Shown piece after piece: positions 7,153 to 15,392 of a DNA stretch of 64,000 bases. Source of the DNA: PALSA-505 sp036267135. GTDB lineage: Bacteria; Actinomycetota; Actinomycetes; Streptosporangiales; Streptosporangiaceae. The notes beneath the pieces are model-generated. The model was given only the letters and a program-made list of their open reading frames with translations. It made no database searches and had not been told where the DNA came from. Each line of letters starts with the position of its first letter. The first letter of the stretch is position 1. The stretch is taken from positions 1 to 64,000 of the forward strand of contig DATAWQ010000059.1 in NCBI GenBank assembly GCA_036267135.1. The letters are read 5' to 3'. The translations under genes were made by a program, and so were the position numbers.

Positions 7153-7989
7153 ATGACCACACCCGACGCTCCGGCCGCTCTGGACCCGAGCCAGCCCGGC
7201 GACCCGATGGACGCGCAGTTCGGACCGCACAGGTTCTACCCCGGCGAGGGGGGCGGCAGCACGCAGTTCCGGGGGGCCCGGTTCGACGTGGCGGACCTGC
7301 GCGGCGCCCGGTTCACCGACTGCGACCTGGCCGGTGTCACGATCCGGGACGGCTGGCTGGTCAACGTCAGCATCTCCGGCCACCTCAGCAACGTCACGGT
7401 CAACGGTGTCGACGTGAGCGACTTCGTCAGCGCCGAGCTGGACCGGCGGCACCCGGAGCGGGTTCAGTTCCGCGAGGCGCACGGCGCCGACAGCGTCCGG
7501 GCCGTGTGGGACACCATCGAGCGGCTCTGGGCGCAGGCCGTGCAGCGGGCCGGGCGGCTGCCTGCGGCGGCGCTGGCTGAGCAGGTGGACGAGGAGTGGT
7601 CGTTCGGGCAGACGCTGCGCCATCTGGTCTTCATCACCGACGCGTGGGCGAGCCGGACGGTGCTGGACGAGCCGATGCCGTACCACCCGCTCGGCCTGCC
7701 GCAAAGCTGGTATCCGGCGGCAGACGCGGCCGCGCTCGGCATCGATCTGACCGCGCAGCCCAGCTACGCCGAAGTCCTCGCCGCCCGCGCGGACCGGTTG
7801 GCCGTGATGCGGCGCATCGTGGCCGGGCTGACCGACGACACCCTGGGCCGACTATGCCGGCGCTCGCCCGCTCCCGGTTACCCAGACGAGGAGCGCACCG
7901 TGATCGACTGCGTCGCCGTGGTGATGGACGAGGAGATCGAGCACTACCGGTTCGCGGCACGCGACCTGGCGGTGCTGGAATCCAGGTAA
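7153..7989 (+). CDS. Pentapeptide-repeat / DinB-family protein
   Basis: The product is 278 residues from ATG 7153. The first 100 residues contain pentapeptide-like repeats (QFRGARFDVADLRGARFTDC, DLAGVTI). The rest is a DinB-like four-helix bundle: VRAVWDTIERLWAQAV, EEWSFGQTLRHLVFITDAW, and C-terminal MDEEIEHYRFAARDL. DinB proteins use three His as metal ligands and often act as thiol-dependent transferases. Visible candidates are the His of LRHL and the His of IEHY; the third is unclear. The pentapeptide-DinB fusion is known in actinomycetes. Substrate unknown. Confidence 0.75.
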   Translation: MTTPDAPAALDPSQPGDPMDAQFGPHRFYPGEGGGSTQFRGARFDVADLRGARFTDCDLAGVTIRDGWLVNVSISGHLSNVTVNGVDVSDFVSAELDRRHPERVQFREAHGADSVRAVWDTIERLWAQAVQRAGRLPAAALAEQVDEEWSFGQTLRHLVFITDAWASRTVLDEPMPYHPLGLPQSWYPAADAAALGIDLTAQPSYAEVLAARADRLAVMRRIVAGLTDDTLGRLCRRSPAPGYPDEERTVIDCVAVVMDEEIEHYRFAARDLAVLESR

Positions 7990-8029
7990 CCAGTTCACGC
8001 CGCCACGAGCCGGCGCGCCATGGCAATGG

Positions 8030-8627
8030 TCAGGCGGCTGAGGGCTTGCGGGCCAGGATGTAGCCCTGGGTGGTCTTTTCGCTGCCCTCGGGTTCGCGCA
8101 CGGCTGTGGTCCACATCTCGAAGCCGGGGGGTGCCGCGAAACTCGGTACGGTGCCGGTGTTCGTCACCAATCTGGAAGACCAGCATCAGCAGCCCGCCCG
8201 GGGCGAGCACCCGGTGGAACTCCGCGAACAGTTGTGGCCGCCGGCCCCACGGGATGTGGATGATCGAGTAGTAGGCGAGCAGACCACCGAGGGTTTCCGC
8301 GGGCAGACCCAGCGCCAGCATCGATCCCTCTGCGAACGGCAACTGGGGGTAGGAGCGGCGGGCCAGGGCCAGCATCTGTGGCGATAGGTCGATGCCGAAG
8401 GCGTTCAGGCCCAGCCGGGACAGCAGGATTGTCACCCGGCCCGATCCGCACCCGACATCGGCGACCGGCCCGTTGCCGCCCGCTCGCACCAGCTCCGCGA
8501 ACGCGCCGAACAGCGCACGGTCGAGAGGCCGGTCGTCCAGGCCCTCACTCACCAGGTCGGAATGATCGGTCGCCATGGCGTCATAGGAGTCCCGGGTGTC
8601 CGCCAGCGATGCATCCGTCATGGGCAT
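8030..8627 (-). pseudogene. Class I SAM-dependent methyltransferase, internally deleted and frameshifted
   Basis: From ATG 8627 the sequence is a good methyltransferase: VADVGCGSGRVTILLSRLG (motif I), NAFGIDLSPQMLALAR, and GGLLAYYSIIHIPW. After EHRHRTEFRG the frame goes wrong. One base over, it reads GFEMWTTAVREPEGSEKTTQ and GYILARKPSAA, ending at TGA 8032-8030, a natural family C-terminus. Homologues normally carry about 25-30 residues between HRTE and the GFE strand; here they are missing. A deletion plus frameshift near 8110-8130 is the simplest reading. The unbroken frame to 7995 ends in Arg/His-rich nonsense. Confidence 0.6.
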
Positions 8628-8670
8628 GGAGGATATGGGGCACTCAGTAACGCTTGGCCACGACCCGGAC

Positions 8671-10278
8671 TCAGGCGGGACCCGAACCGGTGCAAGATGA
8701 GCTGACTGCCTGGGCGTGGATGGTCTGGTAGAGGCAGTCGAACACACCGGGGTGGATGTAGGTCGCGTCGCCGGCCGACCCGGTGTAGGCGCGCAGGTAG
8801 TACAGACGGTCCAGTTGCGGCTCGTTGCCGGGGATCTCCGAGGGCAGCGTCACCCCCGAGTCGGCCCCGTCCAGGAACAGGAAGGCGAAGGCCTGCCTGC
8901 GCTGGGAGAAGCTGGCGCTGACGTTGTTCGGGCAGCCGCTCGGCGCGTTGAACTGAGCCTGGTGGTAGACCGAGATCTCGTTGAGCCAGATGGCGGTCTG
9001 GGAACCGTAGCCGAGGCTGGCCAGGTCGTCGGCGAACTGGACGGTCTTGGCCCGGTAACCGGCCGGCGGATAGGTGTTGCCGGGATCGCCGGTGCAGTAC
9101 TCGTAGTCGGACGCGTCCGTGTACGAATGCACGCCCCAGGTCCACGGCCTGACCCCGGTGCAGGTGGCGCAGTTGTCCAGGTGCTGGGAGTAGGTGACCC
9201 AGTACGCCTGGCTGGTGGTCGTCCCGTTGGTGCCTTCCACCGGCCCGGTCTGGGAGGCCACGCCGCTGCTGTAGTCGCCGCCCACGATGCCGCTGTTGAG
9301 CTGGTTCGCGGCCGGGCCCGAGGTGAGCTCGCAGCCGCTGCCGCAGGTGTTGAGCACCGCCATGTAGTACTGCGCGGCCAGCACCGGGCCGCACCAGTTC
9401 GTGTTCGTGCTCGACGTCCCGTCCGCGGTGCACTGCGCGGTGGACAGCAGGTTCCCGCCGTCCGGTATGTAGAACTCCTGCGGGCTCTTCGGGATCGAGC
9501 CCAGCGAGTTGCCGGCGAGCTGAGAGCTGCCGAAGTCCGGCTCGCCCCACGGGGAGATGATGTGGATGCGGGCCCCGCAGGGGCTGGACGCGCACGAACC
9601 GCTGCCCCCCGGCGGCGGGCCGGCCGCGCCGCTGAGCAGCACGCAGTCGGCACCGCTGGGATCTGAACCGTCGCGGCACAGGCTGTACTCATCCACGAAC
9701 GCGGTGATCGCTGACCGGTAATTGTCAATTGACGGTGCCAAGATCGAGTTGTACGGGATGTCCGGGCTGTTCAGGCTGGTGTTCAAGTTCCGGTAGTCGT
9801 AGTCGGGCTTGAACGCCACCTGCACCGCGACCCCGGACTGCCGGGCCGCGTCGAGCCACCAGTCCAGGCAGGCCTGCTCGTTCTTCAGCGCCTGCAGATG
9901 CACCGCCGCCCACTGGCTGCCCGGCGGGTCGTACTCGGTCACCAGCGACGAATTCGAGGAGTCCGGCAGGGCGATGTCCCACGGCACGCTGACGCGCACG
10001 GTGCCCGCGTGCAGGCCGGCGAACCAGCCCTGTCCGTCGACGGGGTTGGCGCTCTCGTTGAGCATGACCGCCTGCGCCGCCGGGCCGCTGACCGGGGGCG
10101 CGGCCCCGGTCACCCACTGCTCACCGTTGTCGCAGTCGTTGATCGAGCCGTCGTGGATCCCGACCGTGATGGCGGTGGCGGCGTGCGCGTCGGTCGTCGC
10201 CGCGAACGGCGAGCCGACGGCCAGGGACGCCGCGCACAACGCTGCTGACGCGGCTAAGGCGGCGGTCGCTAGACGCAT
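8671..10278 (-). CDS. Secreted Cys-rich protein, possible glycoside-hydrolase-like barrel
   Basis: The 535-residue product has a clear signal peptide (MRLATAALAASAALCAASLA, with a cleavage-like AHA-AT). It carries about 18 cysteines, unusually many for a cytosolic protein and consistent with export and disulfides. Motifs such as ARIHIISPWGEPDF, WGVHSYTDASDYEY and GSQTAIWLNEISVY resemble the strand ends of TIM-barrel glycosidases, where Glu in WGEP and NEI could be acid/base and nucleophile. I do not recognise a named GH family, so the enzymatic call is inference. It stands alone on the minus strand with its own promoter region near 10280-10370. Confidence 0.6.
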   Translation of the reverse strand: MRLATAALAASAALCAASLAVGSPFAATTDAHAATAITVGIHDGSINDCDNGEQWVTGAAPPVSGPAAQAVMLNESANPVDGQGWFAGLHAGTVRVSVPWDIALPDSSNSSLVTEYDPPGSQWAAVHLQALKNEQACLDWWLDAARQSGVAVQVAFKPDYDYRNLNTSLNSPDIPYNSILAPSIDNYRSAITAFVDEYSLCRDGSDPSGADCVLLSGAAGPPPGGSGSCASSPCGARIHIISPWGEPDFGSSQLAGNSLGSIPKSPQEFYIPDGGNLLSTAQCTADGTSSTNTNWCGPVLAAQYYMAVLNTCGSGCELTSGPAANQLNSGIVGGDYSSGVASQTGPVEGTNGTTTSQAYWVTYSQHLDNCATCTGVRPWTWGVHSYTDASDYEYCTGDPGNTYPPAGYRAKTVQFADDLASLGYGSQTAIWLNEISVYHQAQFNAPSGCPNNVSASFSQRRQAFAFLFLDGADSGVTLPSEIPGNEPQLDRLYYLRAYTGSAGDATYIHPGVFDCLYQTIHAQAVSSSCTGSGPA

Positions 10279-10369
10279 CCCGGGAGCCTAGCCGGTTCTG
10301 TGAAAAATGTACACACGCAACCTCGCGTCCGTTACGCGGGTCACGTGCGGCACCGGTCCCTGGCCTGAG

Positions 10370-11569
10370 TCAGGACGGTGCGTTCTGGACGGCGATCTGG
10401 CTGAGCGGCGGGAGCGGGGCGCCGAGACCTTCGACGCGGTCGGTGCGCACGTCGACGGCGGCCAGGACGCCGCGGGCGGTCACCACGAACAGCCATCGGC
10501 TGTCCGGTGACCAGGCCAGCGTCGACCCGAACGGCGAGGCCGGGCCCAGCGGGACGTCGATCGTCCGCTCGGCTCCCGAGCCGAGGTCGATCAGGCGCAA
10601 CGTCACCCGCCCGGCGACGGTCTGCACGGCCGCGGCCGTCGAGCCGTCGGGCGCGATGACCCCGGGCGTCGACTCCGGCGCCAGCGGCAGTCCTGGCAGC
10701 GTGCGCTGGGCTCCACTGACCGGATCGACCACGGCGTTCGCGCAGCGCTGACGTTCCCGGCAGTCCACCGCCAGCCACCGGGTCGGGCCGACCGCGGCGA
10801 GTTCCCCGGCGAACTTGCGGGTGTGGCCGGGCCGGGCGTCGTAGAACAGCGGCATCTCCGGCGTAGAGAGCAGGGCGAAGCCCTGTCCGTCCGGGTCAAC
10901 CAGCCACGGGCCGCGCCAAGGCAGGCGGATGGCTGTCCCGGCGGCGCGGCCGTCCAGCCGGATCAGCGGCATCGTGCCGGCGCCGTAAGAAGGCTGGACC
11001 CACAGCGTTCCCTGGGCGGGCCCGGGGATCACCGTGCCACCCTGGCTGAGCGCGCCGGAAAGGGCACGGGCGTGCTGCCCATCGGGCACGGCGTAACCAG
11101 GCACCCGGTCGAGGGGCCTGATGATGACCTCGCCGGGGCCGGCGAGGAACGTGAACGGGCCCGTGCTGGCCAGGGCGGGCACGACCGTCCGGGTGATGCG
11201 GCCGCGGGCCAGCTGGATCCGGACCACCCCGCCGGGGCCGTAACCGTACAGTTCCCAGCCGGCCAGCACGCCGAGCAGGGGATGCCCAACCTCGGTGACA
11301 CCGAACGGGAGTTGCGGCCTGGGCGGCGCCACCCGTTCGCGCCCCAGCCCGACCGCGGCCAGCGCCACCCCCGCGGCGACGGCCGCGGCGGCGATCAGCC
11401 ACCGGCGGGTCCGCCAGCCGCCGCGCGGTGACCAGCGGCCAGGCGGCGGCCCGAAGCCGAAACTGACCTCCTCGGCTTCCTCCGGCTGATCCATGGACCA
11501 GATCCCGGGCTGGTCCACGGACCGGATCTCACGCTGATCCGCCGACCGGATAGCGTCACCGCGGCGCAC
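10370..11569 (-). CDS. Membrane-anchored beta-propeller-like protein
   Basis: This protein of up to 399 residues has a short cytosolic N-terminus, one membrane segment (RRWLIAAAAVAAGVALAAVG, about 55-75) and a long extracellular part. Repeats such as TLAWSPDSRWLFVVTARGVL, GVIAPDGSTAAAVQT and RWLAVD suit a WD40/TolB-like propeller. The first 27 residues are an unusual run of near repeats (IRSADQRE, IRSVDQPG, IWSMDQPE). The start could be ATG 11569 or the internal ATG at 11494. Two Cys (DCRERQRC) may form a disulfide. Function unknown. Confidence 0.6.
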   Translation of the reverse strand: MRRGDAIRSADQREIRSVDQPGIWSMDQPEEAEEVSFGFGPPPGRWSPRGGWRTRRWLIAAAAVAAGVALAAVGLGRERVAPPRPQLPFGVTEVGHPLLGVLAGWELYGYGPGGVVRIQLARGRITRTVVPALASTGPFTFLAGPGEVIIRPLDRVPGYAVPDGQHARALSGALSQGGTVIPGPAQGTLWVQPSYGAGTMPLIRLDGRAAGTAIRLPWRGPWLVDPDGQGFALLSTPEMPLFYDARPGHTRKFAGELAAVGPTRWLAVDCRERQRCANAVVDPVSGAQRTLPGLPLAPESTPGVIAPDGSTAAAVQTVAGRVTLRLIDLGSGAERTIDVPLGPASPFGSTLAWSPDSRWLFVVTARGVLAAVDVRTDRVEGLGAPLPPLSQIAVQNAPS

Positions 11570-11696
11570 GGACGATCACCCCATCGCCGCCGGGCGGGCC
11601 GCCCCCCAGTTCATACGGCCGCGGCTCATATTCCTGTAGTACGTCGATTGGCGGGCGGGCGTCAAGAGGCGCGGGGCGACGGTTACCCTGACGATC

Positions 11697-12488
11697 ATGA
11701 CGGACTGGCAGAAGGTGATCGACGCTGGCTTCCAGCGGCCGGACGCAGGTGTGACACCGGAACTGATCGCCGAGCTGTCCGAGGCGCTGCGCTCGCCCGA
11801 CCCGGTGCTGCGCGACGAACAGGCGTTCACCGTGCTGGCCCGCTGGATCCCCGAGCTGGACTCCGGCCAGCGTCACCGTCTTGGCGACGAGATGGCGGCC
11901 AGGTTCACCGATCCCGAGATCCAGGCCCGCACGTTCGCCCCGCTCATCCTCGCCGGGATCGTCGAAGCGGACGATTTCGACGAGGCGTGGCTCAGCGCCT
12001 TCACGCGCTGGTATCCGGCCGAGACAGACGTGCGCGGATACGACCCCGAGCTGGGCTGGCTGCACGCGGTCGCGCACGGCGCGGACCTGCTCGGCACGTT
12101 CGGCCGCTGCCGCCAGGCCGATCCGGCGCCGCTGCTCGACGTGGCGGCGGCCCGGTTGCTGGCGCCCACCGATCACGTTTTCGCCGCCCAGGAGGACGAC
12201 CGGCTCGCCTACGCGGTCGCGCTGACCCTGACCAGGACCGAGCTGTCGCAGGCCCAGTCGGTGAACTGGCTGGATCCGGTCAGGGCCGGGTTCGAGGCCG
12301 GTGAGCCAGGCCCGGTGCCTGCCCACGCCTCGAACACCATGCGCACGCTGCGCGCGCTCTACATCCTGGCCGACCGGGGCGTGCGGCCCCAGTGGAACGA
12401 GGGTGACCCGTTGGCCCTGACCCACCGGGACGCCGTCCGGCAGCGGCTCGCGGACGTGCTCGCTCTCGTCGCGCCGATGGCCGGATAG
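11697..12488 (+). CDS. DUF2785 domain protein
   Basis: The 263-residue soluble protein is mostly helical and HEAT-like: EALRSPDPVLRDEQAFTVLA, FAPLILAGIVEADDFDEAWL, GWLHAVAHGADLLGTFGR. The motif WYPAETDVRGYDPELGWLHA followed by AHGADLL is characteristic of the DUF2785 family, whose role is not known. The ATG at 11697 follows a short gap after the divergent propeller gene. A long open frame on the opposite strand (11556-12617) is an artefact of codon bias. Confidence 0.75.
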   Translation: MTDWQKVIDAGFQRPDAGVTPELIAELSEALRSPDPVLRDEQAFTVLARWIPELDSGQRHRLGDEMAARFTDPEIQARTFAPLILAGIVEADDFDEAWLSAFTRWYPAETDVRGYDPELGWLHAVAHGADLLGTFGRCRQADPAPLLDVAAARLLAPTDHVFAAQEDDRLAYAVALTLTRTELSQAQSVNWLDPVRAGFEAGEPGPVPAHASNTMRTLRALYILADRGVRPQWNEGDPLALTHRDAVRQRLADVLALVAPMAG

Positions 12489-12603
12489 GCGCAACCGTCC
12501 AGCGCACCCGGGCGTCTGCCGACCAAGGTCGCCCGGGCGTTTAGTTGCGTTCAGCAGGGTATGGGAGGTAATTATTCGACACGCACAGACGAGGTGACGA
12601 GAC

Positions 12604-12852
12604 ATGTTGGTCGACATCGGTATCGCAGCGCTGCTGCTGGTCGGTGTCTATTGCTTCCTCCGGCTCATCGGCTGGCAGACGGCGTGGAGAACGCGCAAGA
12701 CCGCGCGCCGGGCCGAGGACCTGTACGACCAGTACGCCGATTCCCCCCGCAAGCAGCGCACGTACGCGAAGGACCACGGCGGCCAGTGGAAGGACGACCC
12801 CGCTGCCCGGCGTGATGCTTCGGCACACTCGCCCACGGTCGACCGGCGCTAG
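12604..12852 (+). CDS. Small membrane protein, hypothetical
   Basis: The 82-residue protein has one N-terminal membrane helix (VDIGIAALLLVGVYCFLRLI) followed by a basic, charged tail (RTRKTARRAEDLYDQYADSP). The ATG at 12604 is preceded by GAGGTGACGAGAC, a fair ribosome-binding site. A perfect hairpin follows the stop (12880-12914). No family is recognised. A small cytoplasmic-facing membrane anchor is the most that can be said. Confidence 0.6.
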   Translation: MLVDIGIAALLLVGVYCFLRLIGWQTAWRTRKTARRAEDLYDQYADSPRKQRTYAKDHGGQWKDDPAARRDASAHSPTVDRR

Positions 12853-12879
12853 CCGACCGAACGTGTCCCGGCGCCCGGC

Positions 12880-12914
12880 CGGCCAGCCCGCTGTGGTTCG
12901 GTGCGGGCTGGCCG
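12880..12914 (+). terminator. Hairpin terminator after the small membrane protein
   Basis: CGGCCAGCCCGC (12880-12891) pairs perfectly with GCGGGCTGGCCG (12903-12914) across an 11-base loop, 28 bases beyond the stop. There is no U tract, as is usual in high-GC actinobacteria. Confidence 0.6.
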
Positions 12915-12994
12915 CTGCGGCCGGGTGCGGGCGAGCGCTACTGAGGCTCGCGGAGCCGTTCATTGTCAGTGATCATTCCGCCTGCCGGCCGCTG

Positions 12995-15190
12995 CTAACG
13001 CTCGGAATGCTTCAGCCACACGGTGACGCCGTGGGCACTGGCGGGCAGGGTGACGGTGCCGGTCTTCTCGTCGATCTTCCCGGTGCTGGCCTTGGCGATG
13101 TTGCCCACGAAGGCCGGGAGCTGGAACAGCACCGGCCCGGCAGGCGACTGGCCGGTGAGCGACAAGGTCACGGCGGACCCCTTGGTGCGGACGGTCAGCC
13201 CGAGGTGGTGGCCGTCCACGGTGGGCACGCTGGCCAGGCTGATGACCTGGCCGGTGCGCACCCAGGAGTCGGGCACGCCACGGCCGACGACGAGGCTGCC
13301 GTCCGCCCGCTGGGCCGCGAGCGAGTCGAGCAGCACCATGTTCGCGTTGGCCATCCCCCAGGCGTGCGGCGAGGAGCCGTTGCCGCCCTCGGGGTGGGTG
13401 CCGGTCCAGGGTGAGCCCGGGTTGGGGAACTGCTGACTCTCCCACCACGAGTAGGGGCCGCTCTGCCCGTTCGCGATCATGAACTGGTAGCTGAGAATGC
13501 CCTGGTCACGGTGGGCGTTGCTGGCCAGGCCCCATTCTCCGTAGCCGGCGTTGTAGGCCGTGCTGTAGAACTGGTCCGGGTAACCGCCGAACGTGTTGGG
13601 CGGCAGCTTCCCGGCCAGGCGGGCGAAGCCGTAGTCGTAGGTGGCGTCGATCAGGCTGACGCCGGGACCGGACAGCCGGGCGCCGAACAGATAACCGTCC
13701 CAGGCCCAGCGGCCGAAAAGGAACGGTGCGGCCCAGTTGGCGTCCTCCGAATTGGAGCAGCGGTTGCTGGTGTTGGGCTCGGTCATCGAGCACGGCAGGT
13801 AGTCCAGGTGGTACGTGGACATCGTCGCCGCCAGCTTCTTGTTGACCGCGGCCAGCAGGCTGTTGTACTGCGACAACGCCCAGGCGGCCTGGCCCTGGCG
13901 GCCCACCTTCTCGGCTAGCCAGCGGTAAGTCGCCAGCCCGGTCAGGGCCTCGTAGTTGTCGATCGTCCAGTAACCGTTCGCGTCGATGTCGTTGGTCTTC
14001 TGCATGATCCCGCCGGGCCCGGTGCGGTCCTTGGCGATCAGGTGCGCGGTGGCCTCGATGCTCGGCTCGTTCTTCCCGCCACCGTGGGCGAAGTTGGCCT
14101 TGACGAAGCTCAGGTCGCCGGTCTTCATCAGGTAGATGGCCCACGGCCAGGGGTAGGTCCAGACGCCGTCGTCGTACTGGGTCTGGGTGCCGATGACGTA
14201 GCGGGCCCGGTCGAGCAGCGCGTGCGCGCCGGTGGTGTATCCCTGGGTGAACAGGTTGGACAGGATGCCGATGACGTCGTGGCTAAACTCCGTGTCGTAG
14301 CCGCTGGCGCCGGTCTTGAGCTGGTTGCCGCTCCGGATGATCTGGGTGTAGATGAACCCGGTCCGGTAGGCGTTGGCCAGGCTCTGGTCGGGCAGCGTGA
14401 CGATCTGGGCGATCCTGGCGAGCTGGCCGTTCCAGTAGCCGCGCATGTGCGCGAAGTGCTGGCCGAAGCCGCCCGCCGCCGCGAGTTGCGCCGCCGTCGG
14501 CCACGGGTAACTGCCACCGAACCGGTTGGCGGCCACCACGTAGTCGTGATCGGCGGTACCGTGCGGGGGCACGGTGTCGGGCGCCACGGTGTTAGCGGGG
14601 GAGTGCAGTGTGACCAGGCCGGACGAGGGCTGCGGGTCGATGGTGACCGGCGCTGCGGTGGGGTTGTGCACCCGCACCCGGCTGTAGATCGCCACGTAGT
14701 CGTGCCCGCCGATGGTCACCTTGTCGCCGAAGTTGGTGATCGAGACGACGGCGCCGTCGCGGTGGAACGTGGTGACCAGCGCGGGCAGGTAGCCATCGGC
14801 GTTGACCCAGGTGGTGGGGCTGTCGTTGTACACGCCGTAGCCATACTCGGTGCCCTGTACCGGCTTGGTGCTGCCGCTGCCCGGGCCGTCGGCCGTGGTG
14901 ACGAAGAAGCTGCCGCCCAGGCAGGCGGTGACCGCCTGGCTGTTGCCGGTCCAGCCGATCACGCTGGCGTCGCCGAACGTGCCGTAGATGGTCTGGCTGC
15001 CCGCGGGGCCGTTCGGGGCGCAACTGTACGGAGCCACCGGAGTCTGCGCTCCCGCTGTCCCTCCGGTCGCTACCCCGGCGGCCGCCGGGGTGACCGCCGC
15101 GCCGGTGAGAACGAGGGCGCCGGCGGTGAGGAAAATCGCAGGTGATCGCGCGAATCGCGATGCATAACTCTTCAAAAGTGAAGATTTCAT
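12995..15190 (-). CDS. Secreted alpha/alpha-barrel glycosidase-like protein
   Basis: The 731-residue protein starts at ATG 15190 with an excellent GGAGGTG site. It has a signal peptide (SPAIFLTAGALVLTGAAVTP) and an N-terminal beta domain (about 60-250). A helical-toroid domain of glucoamylase/GH15 type follows (SGYDTEFSHDVIGILSNLFT, DGVWTYPWPWAIYLMKTGDL, NYEALTGLATYRWLAEKVG, NAGYGEWGLASNAHRDQGIL), with a C-terminal beta sandwich. Acidic residues in YDTEF, NYEAL and YGEWG are catalytic candidates. It faces the LacI gene across a shared operator and the sugar ABC transporter lies beyond. It likely releases oligosaccharides for import; the exact GH family is not assigned. Confidence 0.65.
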   Translation of the reverse strand: MKSSLLKSYASRFARSPAIFLTAGALVLTGAAVTPAAAGVATGGTAGAQTPVAPYSCAPNGPAGSQTIYGTFGDASVIGWTGNSQAVTACLGGSFFVTTADGPGSGSTKPVQGTEYGYGVYNDSPTTWVNADGYLPALVTTFHRDGAVVSITNFGDKVTIGGHDYVAIYSRVRVHNPTAAPVTIDPQPSSGLVTLHSPANTVAPDTVPPHGTADHDYVVAANRFGGSYPWPTAAQLAAAGGFGQHFAHMRGYWNGQLARIAQIVTLPDQSLANAYRTGFIYTQIIRSGNQLKTGASGYDTEFSHDVIGILSNLFTQGYTTGAHALLDRARYVIGTQTQYDDGVWTYPWPWAIYLMKTGDLSFVKANFAHGGGKNEPSIEATAHLIAKDRTGPGGIMQKTNDIDANGYWTIDNYEALTGLATYRWLAEKVGRQGQAAWALSQYNSLLAAVNKKLAATMSTYHLDYLPCSMTEPNTSNRCSNSEDANWAAPFLFGRWAWDGYLFGARLSGPGVSLIDATYDYGFARLAGKLPPNTFGGYPDQFYSTAYNAGYGEWGLASNAHRDQGILSYQFMIANGQSGPYSWWESQQFPNPGSPWTGTHPEGGNGSSPHAWGMANANMVLLDSLAAQRADGSLVVGRGVPDSWVRTGQVISLASVPTVDGHHLGLTVRTKGSAVTLSLTGQSPAGPVLFQLPAFVGNIAKASTGKIDEKTGTVTLPASAHGVTVWLKHSER

Positions 15191-15308
15191 TGCCACCTCC
15201 GCGCCCCATCTACCCCAGACATCCGGGCGACTAACGCCGTTTCGGTGCGGGATCGGCCATTTGGTGACACCGCATCGGTGACACGGCGTCAACGTCGTTA
15301 GTGGACCC

Positions 15309-15337
15309 TTGACTTAAAGATCGACAAGGGTTAAGAA
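15309..15337 (+). promoter_or_regulatory. Probable lacI promoter
   Basis: TTGACT (15309-15314) and TAAGAA (15332-15337) are separated by 17 bases. Both fit a primary-sigma promoter reading toward the LacI gene. The operator palindrome begins about 14 bases past the -10, which suits roadblock or occlusion repression. Confidence 0.5.
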
Positions 15338-15342
15338 TGAGC

Positions 15343-15367
15343 CATTCCAGATTGGAATCGCTTCCAA
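15343..15367. promoter_or_regulatory. CG-centred LacI-type operator, with overlapping palindrome
   Basis: TTGGAAT-CG-CTTCCAA (15352-15367) has the classical LacI/GalR form, with arms TTGGAA and TTCCAA around a central CG. It overlaps a second palindrome, ATTCCA-GAT-TGGAAT (15343-15357). The site lies 26-50 bases ahead of the LacI start and about 155-180 bases upstream of the divergent secreted glycosidase. The LacI product probably controls both directions. Confidence 0.75.
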
Positions 15368-15392
15368 CAGGGAGGACTCCAGGGAGCTGCCT

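Noticed and set aside
5295..7160. 621-residue leftward frame opposite the subtilase
   Set aside because: Composition is His/Gly/Arg/Val-rich without family motifs; it mirrors the codon bias of the real gene.
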